DNA from: Anastatus disparis
Lineage: Eukaryota > Arthropoda > Insecta > Hymenoptera > Eupelmidae
Direction of reading: 5' to 3'
DNA length: 64,000 bases
Assembly (NCBI GenBank): GCA_017163975.1
Contig: JAFFSR010000242.1
Coordinates: 5,295,001 to 5,359,000, forward strand
Part shown: in pieces, positions 39,201 through 52,660 of the stretch
How the letters are laid out: each line of letters starts with the position of its first letter
Numbering within the stretch: the stretch's first letter is position 1
Made by a program: the position numbers and the translations under genes
The notes under the pieces: generated by a model
Database searches by the model: none
What the model was told of the DNA's origin: nothing
What the model saw: the letters and a program-made list of their open reading frames with translations, nothing else

Positions 39201-42200
39201 ATGAAAAACTCACTGTATACTGCGATGTTCGAAATTTTATTTAATTATATCGAAACTTTAAAGCTTAAATGAATTTTTTACGTTTCTATTGCGTTTTTCT
39301 TTACTGATCATAACGTATTATTTGAATTATTAACGTTATTATCAATCAATTTTATTAGAATTAGAATTCAAACATTTTCTGAAAAATATTTGTAAAGTTA
39401 CAAACGTATAATAATAATTGTTTCATCAATATTCAAATCGATTGTTTGAGAATTCGGTGAAAGCACATTATTTAACATTTCAAAATTATAAAAGAATAAA
39501 TTATTTTGAAAATTCAGGTCAGTACGAGCCGTTTGAAATTTAATTTCTAAATATACGAATCGCGCAAATCTATACATTATCGCTCATTTTATGTAAGCAT
39601 TTATGTTTTTTGCTAAATACTTAACGGATGATTGATGTTTAATTAATTTTGTTAATAAATAAACTGCCCATTACGCGATTCATTATATAGAAATACAGTT
39701 CTCCAATCGCACAATGCAATCTATATTTAATGTATTTATATAATCGTTTATCTATAAAATTAGATTTACGCAAACGCATGAATTTTATTTTAACGTTTCG
39801 TCGAAACGTTTAATTAACGCGCTTTAATCTATTTATAATCGGCTTTGTTTTTTCGCGATACTTTCCGACAATGAAAAAAAAGGTTTAATTTTTTCTTTTA
39901 TCTTTTATCCTGTTTATGTTTTTTTTTACGCTCTAAGAAATGATGTAGGTTATGCACATATTTTTTTTTTCTCTTTTTGTTATTTTTTTTTTGAGGTCAT
40001 ATTCGTACGTATTACAAAACTACGGGTATTCTTCTTTGTAATTTTAAAATATAAAGTTCTGAAAACATACTTGGCGAAGTACTTTACGTTAAAACGAGCA
40101 ATAATAAACTTTCTTTCTTTTTTCTTTTTTTTTTAAAAATTACGTTTCTACTCCTACAATGTTAAAGGAGTATCTAATTTCTTTTTAACGCGGCAAAAAA
40201 TTTAACTGACATTTGTTAAACTTGTAAAAAGAAATATTAAAATGTAAAACATTCCCTTTTTTTTTCAACTCGCAGCCACTTGTTTAAACTAATAAACGCG
40301 CGCGGAAAAATAATTCAAGCATAACGGGTTGAGTTAAGTTCCTTTTTTTAATAACATCCACTATCCTATTTAACTGAACAAGCCGTACCGTTTAAATGAA
40401 AATTTTGAAAGTAAATAACAAAAAGGATATTGAAAAAATATAGTCTTTGATGTTCTTTTGAAGTCCTTTGAATAATGACTAAGTATATAGACTCAGCGAT
40501 GTTGCTACTTAATTATGAATATCAATATTTCACCTTTTTTTTTCCTCTCTCTCTCTCTCTCTTTTAAAACTTGAGTTCACATTACGGATATGCGGGTGTA
40601 TGCATATAGATTTGCAAGAGTAGAAAAGCAAGTAAATAGCTACTCGCTTCTATCTCTCCTGCTCCCCGTCCCTCTTTCTCCTTCCGCTCTGATTATGCAG
40701 AATCTTCCAATAACGGCTTTTATACTATTTCGTCGAGTTGCGCAACTTTCTTGTGTCGCGCGCTACGGAGAGAGTGGAATAACGATCTGTCGGTATGCAT
40801 TTGCAATTCGTTTGAAGTCAAACTTTATTCTTTTTTTTTTGGGGAGGAGGAGGATTCTGTGATATGTGAAAGATGGTTAGACGGATTGGATTGCAGAAGA
40901 TTTTTTTCTTTGTCGACAGAATGAGGGTGGATGTTTTCTTGTTTTTTAAACGTTTTTTTTTAAACGTTTTTCTTTTTATTGTTGAAATGTTATTAGCTTC
41001 GTGATAAATCAGAGTTTTTAAATAAAATATATTCGAATTCGTTCAGTCTTTTTCAAATCAGTTTGAAATTTGCAAATTAAAAATTTAAAGAATTTCACGA
41101 TTTTGGAACTTCAATGTATATTTAGTTACCTAAGCTATTCATTAGATTTTCACAATTTTGAATTTATTTTTGAATTTACAATTATTTTCTTTTTCAATAA
41201 AACAGTTTGCTCTAAAATTATCTACCGAGAAAAAAATTAATAAACATTTGCAATTTTAATTCTTTTACTTATTGAAGGAGTGAAAATTAATGAAATTAAT
41301 TATAAAAACAAAAATTTATATGGCAAACGGATTTTAATAAAGAGGAAATATTAAAAATTTTATATTAAAAATTTCGCAAATCGATTTTCGTATATTGGTT
41401 TTCAATTACTGTGGTTTAATTTTGTATTTTTGTTTTGCTCTTATAAATAAAACCGTAAATTATTTAGTTGAGATTTAACTTATGTATTCGTGTATTGGTC
41501 GTATAAATTTATTAGATGCTTATTAGTTTAAAGTTTAATACGATTTTAAAAATGTAGAAATCTGAAACTTTATTCATCATATTTAAATATTACATTACAT
41601 TTAAATTTTATTGACATTTAAATGTTACATTACACCATAATCACATTAAATAAATTTACTGTCCTATTAAAATTGTTTATTCGAAAGACACAAAATTTTA
41701 TTTTGACTTAGAATTTTTGAAAATTTATAGTTTTTAATAAACTAAAACTTCTTACTTCCTTATTATTTATTTTATTATTGATTATATTATTTACGATATT
41801 ATGTACAGATCAATCTTCATTTGAATATCTCGTAAAAGCATCAGGAGAAACTATTATTCTTAAACTTATATCGTTGGTCAAATGAACATAAATGATTCAA
41901 AGTTTATGGGCTTTAAAAAGATCACAAAACCATCCAGAGGTAAAAGAAAAAAAAAAACTTTACACGGAAAATGTCATTTTTCTCTACTGTCAAGCGCTAT
42001 AAGTAAAGTTTTTTTTTCTCGTTTATTCAATGTACTTTTAAACAAAAAAAAAGAAGAAATAAGTAAAATCACTTCTCATTCCTCATCTATAAGAGGAAAA
42101 ATCAAAGATCCAAAAGAAAAAAGGAACAAATGGTCAAAAGCAAAGCGCCAACTACACGTTGAATAAAATATCGCGCAAATGCCTCTCCGAGGTGTCTTTT

Positions 42201-44363
42201 TCCTTTTTTTTTACCTTCTTCTTAGCAAGGAAGAAAACGAGCTGGGAAATGCTCAGACAAGCGAGTACAATTATCATTTATAATTCACGTGGATTGAGAT
42301 AACAGAGACAGCTTAAAAAGAGAGAGGAAAAGGGAAACGATAGATAGAACATTAGCCCCTGCGAAGTAACGTATTAGATGAAATCTTTTAGGACATATGG
42401 GTATACTTGTTTAGTAATAAAAGTCCAAGACACACATTAGACCGTAGATTTTTTTTCTTCTCTCTAAGCTTCCCCATGGTACTTTGCTCCCCTATTTGTG
42501 TCTTTTAAAAATAGAAAAATAAAAGAAGGTGAGAAAGGTGCGAGGATTCGTTAGAATTGGATCGATGAGTGGGTAGGAAAAAAATGAATTTCCTTGAATA
42601 AGATGAGAAATATAAGAAGCTGGAGAAAAAAAAGAAAAAAAAAAACGACTACTGAGACAATCAAGAGAAGAAGCGTTATTTTACCGCTGCTCGATAGAAG
42701 TAGAAGCTAAGGGTTAATGCTATGTTAGCGAATAAGGGAGAAAAGAAAGGAGGAGAGAGAAAAAAAAAGAAATATGAAAATGAAGAAAAGAGAAGAAGCC
42801 GGGAAAGAATATTACTTCTGTTAGCGAGATGAGATTGCGAGAGAGAGAGAGCTAGAATATAATACGAACGTAAAAATGATGCATTTTAATTACTTAGTTT
42901 CTTCATTACGTATTTCACTTATTAGATATGACTTTTTCATTATTTTCATATATAAAAAAACATAATCATTGTCTCTCTATCTCGAAAGAGATGATAAAAA
43001 CGTGAATATATGATGTGAAATGGATATTAAAATGAAAAGGGAATGGTATTAAAAATTAATGTAGAATTATGAATGCTTTCCTATATACTTCATTATTTAT
43101 CTCGTTACATAATTATTTTATATTAGAATCGTTATGCAAATAATAATTCAACCTCGATCATAATAATACTTCGTTTTATTCAAAATTTTAATTGTAAAGT
43201 ATACCTCTGGACTTTTGTTAATTTTGAATAGTTGTTGCAATTCGAACTGCATTATAAAAAAACAGAATAAGAGCTTAGAGGTGCGGGAGAGCTGGAAAAT
43301 AAATGCTAAATGCAAAAGTGAGAAATAAAAAGTAACAACTATACGAGCGTGTGAAATCCAAATAATAAAGAGGGAAACAAAGAGAGAGAGAGAGAGCGGG
43401 AGAGAAAAAAGTGAGAGGTGGATAATATAAAGGAAAAAAGAAAGTCAGGAAAGAAGTGGAAAGTACAGGCAAAGTATGAGGAGGAGGTGGAGGTTGGGAG
43501 AGAGAAAAAAAAAAAGAAAAGTCCAAGTGTAAAAGAGAGAAAGAGCTTTCTAGCAGGCCATTACCGAAGGACAATATTACCGACCCTCAGCTCCGTTATT
43601 CTAAGAATATAGCGTGAAGAGAGCCCAGAAGAGCTTTTTCTTTTCTCTTTATTCCATTCAACCTCTTGCGGAGAACTTGGCTCCTATCCCCCTCAAGGCG
43701 CACATATATACGTATAATACATACACAAATACACTTATACATACATACCTCAAGGCATATTACATTTTGTTCTGATCACCAAGACGTAAAATCTGTTGGT
43801 TGTCGTTTTCGTTATGTATTTCGAGCTATTTTTTTGCCCTTCTATTTTCATTCTTTAAAAACTTTATTTCGCGGAGGGTACAAAAAAAAATGATCAATTC
43901 TAAAAGCGGAACGGGTAATTGTTTTCGCAGTAAGAAGATTTTTCAATTAAGGCTGGGGCTAAGGGTAAACAGTAAAATATATAATAATGAAAAAATAAAT
44001 AAATTTATAATGATGAGTGTAATGGATGAGGTAGATTAAATTGTTCAAATTTTGCGAGGATTATCATTGTGAATACAGAATTATATCATTAATAAAAAAA
44101 AGAATATGAAAGGGAAGAATTTAAAAGGAAAATTATTCTTATTTATAATAATATTTAGTTTACGTTCAATTAAATCTAAAGCAAGGATTAATGGTTGTAG
44201 ATACACAAAAATATTGATAAAATTATAAAAATTTGAAGAGACATTATTAATGAATGAATTCTTTGAATTTTAATCTTCTATCTTTATCACTGATAAATTT
44301 AACAAAAGAAAAGTCAAAAGTTGAGTTTCCGGAAACACGATGAAAATTGTAATATCGATATCA
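36284..44363. other. Intergenic sequence with long strand-asymmetric tracts, no gene recognised
   Basis: 38400-39120 and 39860-40300 are pyrimidine-rich on the plus strand, while 42160-43620 is strongly purine-rich (GAGAGA and poly-A). Open frames inside these tracts (for example 38635-39116, 41882-42166, 43275-43612) are by-products of simple sequence: strings of Phe/Ser/Leu or Lys/Glu/Arg. A complex patch at 40540-40870 is listed separately. Confidence 0.55.
40540..40870. promoter_or_regulatory. Candidate regulatory island with a (CT)9 repeat
   Basis: (CT)9 at 40545-40562 is followed by about 300 bp much richer in G, C and CG dinucleotides than its flanks, including GTTGCGCAACTTTCTTG, TGTCGCGCGCTACGG and ATGCATTTGCAA. 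The 90-codon frame across it resembles no protein I know. Either a regulatory element or an untranslated exon; low confidence. Confidence 0.3.
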
Positions 44364-44567
44364 ATTTTTTTGAAATTTAACGTCGCTGTATTTATGCTAT
44401 CATTACAATGCTAATTAGCGACGGAGGTTTCACAGTGTGTTTTTGAACAAAGCATGTGTATCGTATACAGTGATGCTTGTATCAATCATTCGCCGAGAGT
44501 TGGATTCGAACTCGAGCCCCCGAGATTATGAATCCATCGCTCTACTGACTGAGCCACTGACCACCTC
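44364..44567 (-). mobile_element. tRNA-derived SINE, copy 8
   Basis: Minus-strand copy starting GAGGTGGTCAGTGGCTCAGTC at 44567. The A box is intact, the anticodon loop is TTCATAA, and the B box (GAGTTCGAATCCAAC) is changed only at its edge. The 3' body has a perfect CGTCGCT / AGCGACG stem and tail GTTAAATTTCAAAAAAA. Confidence 0.86.
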
Positions 44568-47500
44568 TATGATTTGAAGAAGTGTTCAAGCATGACGAAC
44601 GAATTATCAATAAAGTTACATGAAATTCAGTTGAATCTTAATAAACACTTTCAAAATGAAACAATAATTTTTGTAAAGCATAAAGAACATGGTAATCAAA
44701 GCAAGCAATAAATTTTGATTTTCTAAGAATATTTAGACTTCAAATGAGTTTTAAACTGAAAAAAGATCTTATAATTAAAAAGAAAGCACATATAATAAAT
44801 TAAATACATGCCATCGTTCAATTGATAAGTAAAAACATATTTTGAAATAGCAAATAAAAGAAACGAAAAATTTGAAACAATAAATAAAATAAAAAATTTT
44901 CTGATTGTTTAATTATTTATTTTTATTGTAACTACAGAAATATCTCTTACGTACAGGTTTTGTTTAATTTGTTTATTTTTTATTTCTTTTCATACGCTAT
45001 CATTATACATACAACGTTTTTTTTCTTTTTTCTTTAACATTTATTATAATATTTATACGTATAACCTAACAACATTTAACGTTATTACGCTGAATTCATT
45101 TTTTTTCGTACGTACACGTACATTTAATCGTAAGAGGTGTTTTTTTTTCTGTTATTATTTATTATTTATTTTTATATTTATTTTATTTTTTTCACATACC
45201 CAATTGTACGTAAGGTAATAATCTACCATCTATTATATTTATATATAATATATATATCTATATAATTTCACACATTGTCACATTCTGTTTATCCTTTTCT
45301 TAGTATCACATTCACTCCTCTTTTTTATTATTATTATTTTTTTTTTGTTTTTCCTCTTACATCGGATCATATTTTCACGCTCTCGGATCACAATCGTGTA
45401 TCATTTGGTATCTTCTCTTTTTCTTGTTTTTTTTTTTTGGTTTTTATACACTTTTTAAAATGAATATATCGTAATCACGCCACTCACGCATATAACCTCA
45501 TATACCAACTTTACATTAAGAAAACGAATAAATTCTCCTTGATTATAATTTTATAATTATTATTCTTGTTTATTTTATTTATATTTAATTATATTTTTTT
45601 TGTTCACTCTCTCTCTTTTTTGCTCGCACTCTCGCTATTTTGTGTATATATATAATTAATCTTTTTTTTTTAAAGTATTCCTTTTTATTATTTCTTACAC
45701 TCGCACACACAATATATCTACGTATACGCTATTATAAATCACTTGCTCATTTTTTTTTTTCTGAAGAAATATATATATATATATGTATATAGCGAAGCCT
45801 TAAAACATTCGCCGCAAGCACAGAATGTATATAGCGACGCGTACATAATAATTGTTATTATAATATATGTTTTTGTTGGTTTTTTTTACTCTTTTTTTCA
45901 TTATTATTTTTCATATTCAAGTAAAACAATCATGTGCCGACGGGAACTTCGAAGCGGTGTATATTTTGGTACATGTGGATTTTTATTTATCTTTCCTTTT
46001 TTTTTCTTAATTGTTTGTGCATCATGTGTTATCTGTCTTGTAGAACTTGTGCATGCTCCTTTTTTTTGCTCTGTACTTTTTTTTCTTTTACAGTTAAAAT
46101 CAAACAAGGACTAATTATTTGTCATTTTATTTCGAATTACGCAAGTCAGCTTATTGTTTTATTATTTTTCTGTTTTATTACTTTTATTTATGTTTTTTTA
46201 CTAACGATCAAGCTTTTATTTTATTATGTCTATTCGAATTCTTTTACTGCTACAAACGTTATTGAAAAATTTTAATTAAGAAAGTACATTACTTGTACTC
46301 TACAAATCATTTGAAAAAATTAATATTTGTGTTAATTTGGGTCTCGTACAGAAAAAAAAATAGAGAGTATACATGTTCCAAAGATCAGAACCTGTTAAAA
46401 ATTATTGATTCCAGTAAAATTTAATATTATTTAAATGCTGTTTTATTTTTTACTATTCTGTTGGTTATTTTTTCAACTAATTATTGTATTTTCTTCCACT
46501 TCATTTTTTTTTTTACAAATCGAAAAAGACCGCAATCGATTCATACGTTTAGTTTTTTTTTTTCATAATTCATTAATATAATTGACTACAAGTATTGTAC
46601 CGTGGCATACGTGACGCGAAGTGGTCCCGACCGGTGGAAATTCGTGCGAACAGAGTCAGTGCTCCATTGTTAATTTTTAGTTTTTTTTTTTTAATGTTAT
46701 ATTGTTGTTTATTTCTCTCTTTTTTTTAAAATCCATTGTTCTTTTGTATATCAACGGAGGTTTTTTTTTTATTCTCTGTTTGTGAAGGAAACAAGGAGTG
46801 CGCGCGAATTTTTTTTTTATTTATGGAAGTGCTTTGACTTGAAAGCCTAAAATTTTTGGAGTGGATAAATTTTAGATTAAGAACATTATTTTTTTTTCTC
46901 TCAGCTTAATTAAGTTAATGCACTAAAGACTACTTTTTACCTTTTTAGAAAAATATCTTTAATATTAATTTTTAATTAACTATTAAGCATTCTACATTTA
47001 AACTTTTTTTTTGTATTTAATTATTGATTTTTTTTTTCTCTTTTCTAAATATAACTTCACGAATGCACTAAATACGTTAGTCGAACAATTTCTAAGAATC
47101 TCTAAAAGTAGCGTTTACTTATTCTTCTTAAAAAGAAGAATTAGAACTGGAACATTACAGGATTCAAAATTTTGGATTCTCTTTTTTAGACGTTATTTGA
47201 TGAACTTTTTTTTTTACAAAAGCTTAAAATTAATCTATCAATGAACAATACTTTTTAATATTACAAAACTCACCCCAAAAACTTTAGTTATAGGATAAAC
47301 CAAAGAGTAGGGACGTGCAATAAAAGTAGAGGGGTATAATTGAAAATAAAACATATAATTACAGGCCGATAAGATGAAGTCATTATAATTATTTTTTTTT
47401 GTTTTTGAAAAAAGTTTATACACGCCTCGCCTCGTCCGTCATTCGTAAAAGAGATATTCAATTATCTACTCGAAGTTTTATTTTTTATTTTTACTTTTTT

Positions 47501-47823
47501 TTTATATATATAATAAAATTGTATGTATAATTGCAAAAGTTTCATTATCAAAGCTCTTTTTTTTTATTTATTTTTCAGCGCTTCGTGCATCTCGCTTCTC
47601 TTAAGACCTCATATTTTATACGATTATACGCGCCAACTTTTCTTTGACCATTTTTTAGTTTTTTTTTTTACTATCGTTAATACGCTATTCAATTTGTCGT
47701 ATTACAAATCACGCGAGATAAGATAAGCAAAGTTTTTGCCATTTTAAAACGAGTGGTTGATTAAAAAAATAAAGAAAAACAATAGGATTAAAATCAAGTT
47801 TTTATTTTTCATAAAAAAGGTAT

Positions 47824-47899
47824 TACGCGAGGCTGGTCATACATTTAATCATGCACGATTTTCTATGAAAAATCGTATCTTTGAAGCCCCCCTCGCGTA
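47824..47899. other. Nested stem-loop sequence
   Basis: TACGCGAGG (47824-47832) and CCTCGCGTA (47891-47899) are perfectly complementary and enclose a second hairpin, ACGATTTT (47855-47862) / AAAATCGT (47869-47876), with a six-base loop. The arms between the two stems pair poorly. It could be a structured RNA element or coincidence; no RNA family is recognised. Confidence 0.35.
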
Positions 47900-49286
47900 T
47901 CACGTCAATTGAAAAAATACATTCGTCAGCATAATCAGGATTGTCACCGTTGAATTGCACCTGGTTTTTAAAACGTTATCCTTAACCCCAAAAATCAGAC
48001 CTTGTATACAGGGAGAAAAATTCTGTATTTTTTTTTGCAACTACAGTACAAATGATTTTTTTTTTTTTGCATTATTATTTACAGATTGCGTACGCGTTGC
48101 TTTTTTATTTATTTATTTATTTTTTCTTATTTTTTTGTCAATATGCAGCTCGCAATTTTTAAGCTCTTTACGTAGCATGTATCAAGAACGTTCGATAAAC
48201 TTTTGTTTTTTGCACCAAAGTTCAAACAATAAAAATTAAAATGAACATATTTTGTAATTACGATATATGATTTTAATAAAGAATAATTAATTCCATATTG
48301 TAATAGACATAAAAATCTTGAGATATATCAACGTTATTAACACGCACATACGCATATACACGATTAGTTTTGACAATGATTAAATTCGCTTAAATCCACC
48401 CTTGTCAAGCCCCATTATACAAACATCGATATACATAGACATGAGATATAAGCCAAACACCTTTTTGACAAACATATCGCGCGTATAACGTTCTTGTTAT
48501 TACGTAGAATTATTATATAGAAATTGTTGAGTATTTTTCCTATACATGTCCCAGTAAGGCTTCGTTTCGTTTAGAAATTAAAGCCAAAATATATCTATAG
48601 CATTGAAAAAAAAAAACGAAAAGCTCTTTGTTGTTGTCTCACGTATTCTTCGATTGAGCAAAGAAAACACGTCGACTTAATTCGTTAATTCCGCCAGATC
48701 CTTTTTGGATACACAAAAGAAAGAAAGAAAGAAAGAAAAAAAATAAAAGAAATAAAAGTAGAGGTATTAGAAACGAAGGAAAATCGATGTATAGTATCGA
48801 AAGTATTTGATATTGTTTACGCAATTGCTCGAACAAGAATAAGAATAAGAAGAAGAAGCCAGCTCTTCTTGAAAAGGTTTCCAAAGGTAAATATATATAG
48901 AGAGGAAGTTTTAAAGAGGAAGGGGAGAGGCGAATGAAAGCTCGTTGAAATTTAGCGGAATTAAATTTAACATTTAAATGGAAATATTCTCTCTATCTTA
49001 ACCGAAAAGAATCTTGCTAATTATACAATTTCAAGTGAAATGCACCGTGTGAGTTGAGTTACATATATATACGGAATGATTAAATATTAATTTATAAGAA
49101 TAATTAAACTAAATCTAGATTTATTATTGTTTTAAGCACAAATTAATTTCCCATCTATTTCCCAACACGTCTCTTTTTATCGTTTTCAAAGATAGGTCAA
49201 AGTAATGTTTAAGATAAGCTAGAATGATATTTAAAAAAATTCTTTTTAAATATTCTCATTAATTGTCAGAGTACATTAGCGAGGTC

Positions 49287-49312
49287 ATATTAATATAACA
49301 TTATATTAATAT
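49287..49312. repeat. Perfect 12-bp palindrome with a 2-base spacer
   Basis: ATATTAATATAA and TTATATTAATAT flank CA. This AT-only inverted repeat could extrude a cruciform, but such repeats also arise by chance in this composition. Confidence 0.5.
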
Positions 49313-52185
49313 TGTAGAAGGAGCGAATGATCATCAAGAAAATTACAATAATTTGATAATTCTTAATTTTATAACTCTTCATACACATCGCGAATATGGG
49401 TATAACGTAGTTTTTTTTTATATATGCGCAATTAATATATTTATATATAGATTACAATGATAAACGACAATTCACAATATCGAACATTAGCGCGAGTGGC
49501 GAGTGGCGAGCGAGCACGCGTCGCTTTATTTTTTTTTCTTTTTCTTTACAACTTTTTTTTCTATTATTTACCATTTTGGTTTATTTTTTTGTTTTTTCGT
49601 CGGAAAGTGAATTTTCTTATTTGATGCAATAATTTTTCAAAGTACCATTTGCTGAGCGCTCACAAATTTTGCTTCAAGAGAATCGATTAATTTTTCGTAC
49701 ATTGAGAGAAAAAATAATGGGCGATTCCATGTATTTTTTCCTCCCTTTTTTAATTATCTTGATTTCATGTGGCAATCATAATATTGATTATCTAATGGAT
49801 ATTACATCGTTGTATTGTTAATATTTTAATTATATTTCATTCTTTGGCATTACCTACTTTTTTCCCTTCAGTTTTGAATTTTCAATTAAATTTGTAATAT
49901 ACAGAGCTCTGTTATTTTAATATGCCAAAACATATTGATTGTTTTTTATTTTCAAAAATAAAGAGATAATGATGATATCATTATGCGAAAGATGACAATT
50001 AATTAGGGTATCGAGTAGAGCATTTTAAAAAACGGGCTTATAAGCAGACATTGTTTATTGGCATCTTTAAATATTTTTTTTTCTAATTTAGCTAATTCAT
50101 AAACATCTTATTTATAAGCCAATGACTTTACTTGTTACCCTAAAAACTATTCTTTTATTTTTAACCTATCTGAAGTAACCTTTTTTCTTTAAGTTTACAA
50201 AAATTTATCATAAGTAAAAAGTACTCCCTAATAATATAATTTTAATTAGAAACTAGTTGCAGCTGTTGCAAGTGTGTCACCGTCAAATTGTTGTTTGAAA
50301 ATTTTCATGCGCCAGGCGGAGGTTCGTTTCAAATTTATATAACATTCTATTGAAATCAATAAAATTACGTTCGAATAATTTTTAACGTTGAATAAAAAAA
50401 TACAATTTATATTGTTTGCAAACCTTCGATGAAAATTCGACTGTCAACTTTTGAATTATTTGAAAATATTTATTTAACAAATGTTTACTCAATGTTCCAG
50501 GGACAAATTGATTTTTTTTCCGGTATACGTTAAGAAAAAAAGGAAGAAAAAATTCTATTTACCCGAGATACATATTTTCAACGTTTAATTTCAATGAAAA
50601 CACTTTTATGAATTAAAATGCGATTAATCATGCTTCGTTTATTTCTTCCAACCCTCGCACAGACGTTTATTTACATAGTAAGTGAGAAAATAATATTGTC
50701 AATGATTAATTGTTTTTTTTTCAAAAAAACACGTATATAGACAGCAAAGAAATAACCGATGAAATTTTATTCTACTTTACGTAATTATATCAAACACTAC
50801 ATTATTTTCTGCTACTAGTTCTCAGTGTAACGATTGTTATGTTTCGTATTTCATTATTTATCCATCGTCAAGTCAATCAACCACCAGCCACAGAGGCACA
50901 CCCTCGACTCTGTTCTTTGCTTCCTTTTCTGTTTCTTATCTTTTTTTTATTATTTCCTTCCTTCGGAAAACTCCTTTGGCTATACGTACAAACTTTATAT
51001 ACCATTATCAAACGGATTTCCGTACAAGTCCCTTCGTCCACACTTTTTTTTTCTAACGATGGTTCAATATATGCATAAGGCTTTGGCTTTATTTAGATTA
51101 ATTTTTATTATCGGTTACGGGCTTTTATTAGTCATTTTTATAGGTATTTCCGTTATAGATTTAAATTAATAATGCTGTCGAGGATTATTTAATTGTTTAA
51201 GGGTTGTATAATAATGAATAATTATTTATCGATTTGATAATTTAATTATTGAATAATTGCTTTATAGATATATTTAAACGCACGATAAAACATTTGGCCA
51301 ATTATGTATCTAACTCAATTTGATTAATAATTTTTTAATAATTTTTAGTAATTCCTTATTTATTTATATTCATTTTACATATTATACAACAAATCAAATA
51401 ATCGATATTTTATTTCCAAGCGAAATTATCTCCTTAATAAATATTTCACTTCTTAAACATTAATTTCTTAAATAATTTTATTCATTATACGCGTACTGCT
51501 AAATTTTTTAGAATAACGTCATTCGCGCATATATTATTCGTAAACTATTTTTTTTCAAAAATAACTAAATTATATGGCTCTGAATATTTATGGATGTTCT
51601 TTAAATAATTTTCTAATTCTAATTATAAAATTAACATACGCGCTGCGACACGCTCGTTAATTAATGCGTACATAGCTTCTTTTTTTTAATTATTACGTCA
51701 TAAGTATACAATGTAAATATTTATATTTAATTAATACAAATAATCATTTTGTAAAAATAGAACTTCTTTTTTTAATACACGCATACAATTTATTTATATA
51801 CATTACGTTAAGATTATTTTAAACTAAATAACTTATTTCGGTAATATAACAGCGATTTGTTTATTGAGTAACCCTGTCTCCAATAATGACGTGTGTAAGA
51901 AAAAGGACTATGATATATTTAACGCTTCATTTTTTTGCTAAGTTTTTCGTTTTGCTAATTTTTTATTTAGTTAATCAATATTTATTTCATATGAAATTGA
52001 GTTACGTGAAGTTTTAAGAAAAATTATTGGGGGTCTTGTATTTCTGAGTAATTTATTTGGCAAATTTTAGCATTTAAGAAGCCAAACTATATGATAAAAA
52101 TAATAGTTTTTGCTAACAAAATCTTCAAGAAAATTTTACTAACTCTGGGACACTTTTTTTAAATTTAAAATTATGGAAGGAGCCG

Positions 52186-52660
52186 TGTCCAATTAGTCCA
52201 GCGCTAAATTTTTTTAAAATTATGAACTTTCTGAATATTAAAGTTTTTTTTTGAAAAAATTTTCATCTAGTTTAGCGTCGTACAGTTTTTAAACCAATTA
52301 TTCTGGATGATTTTGACTAAATATTCTAGAAATGTATAAAAGTTTAGATTAAAATCTCTTGTTTGGAAAAAATGAGCTTAAAAAGCTCAATTTGTTCCAA
52401 AGTTATGAAAGAATGAATATTGAGATAAAATTTAGAGTCAAATGCCACACTTATTTTGTGCGCACATTCTTAGTTTAATTTGCATTATTTTTATATTTTC
52501 ATAACTTTCGAATTCAACCTTTACATATTCATTTCCAGTAAAAATCTTCCAGAATAATCAAGACTGCTCGATACCAAAGCGAATGTTAATATTTGTAAAA
52601 ATCTTAAAATTCAGATTACGCTCATGACTCAAAATAATCGAAAGTTGGACCGAATAGACA
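52186..52660. repeat. Old fold-back repeat, imperfect arms
   Basis: TGTCCAATTAGTCC at the left end matches the reverse complement of GGACCGAATAGACA at the right end in 10 of 14 positions. Inner blocks also pair: TTCTGGATGATTTT with the complement of the AAATCTTCCAGAA type on the right, and AAAGTTATGAAA (left) with TTTCATAACTTT (right). No coding capacity. Probably a degraded non-autonomous DNA element; the target duplication is not clear. Confidence 0.5.

Larger units (their letters stand above)
44568..52185. other. T-rich (plus strand) sequence, no gene recognised
   Basis: From about 44.9 to 49.7 kb poly-T runs of eight or more are very frequent on the plus strand and poly-A runs much rarer. 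All longer frames here (45743-46275, 47011-47244, 47955-48239, 48639-48884, 50834-51169) are Phe/Leu/Ser-rich products of that composition. Small complex islands occur at 46590-46665, 47820-47910 and 49480-49515. A GAAA repeat lies at 48714-48737. Confidence 0.5.

Noticed and set aside
43275..43612. Overlapping ORFs on both strands (Pro/Ser/Phe-rich and Lys/Glu-rich)
   Set aside because: They arise from the GAGA/poly-A purine tract.
45743..46275. Overlapping plus-strand ORFs of up to 123 codons
   Set aside because: They are made of poly-T-derived Phe, Leu, Ile and Ser with no motif, in two frames at once; a composition artefact.
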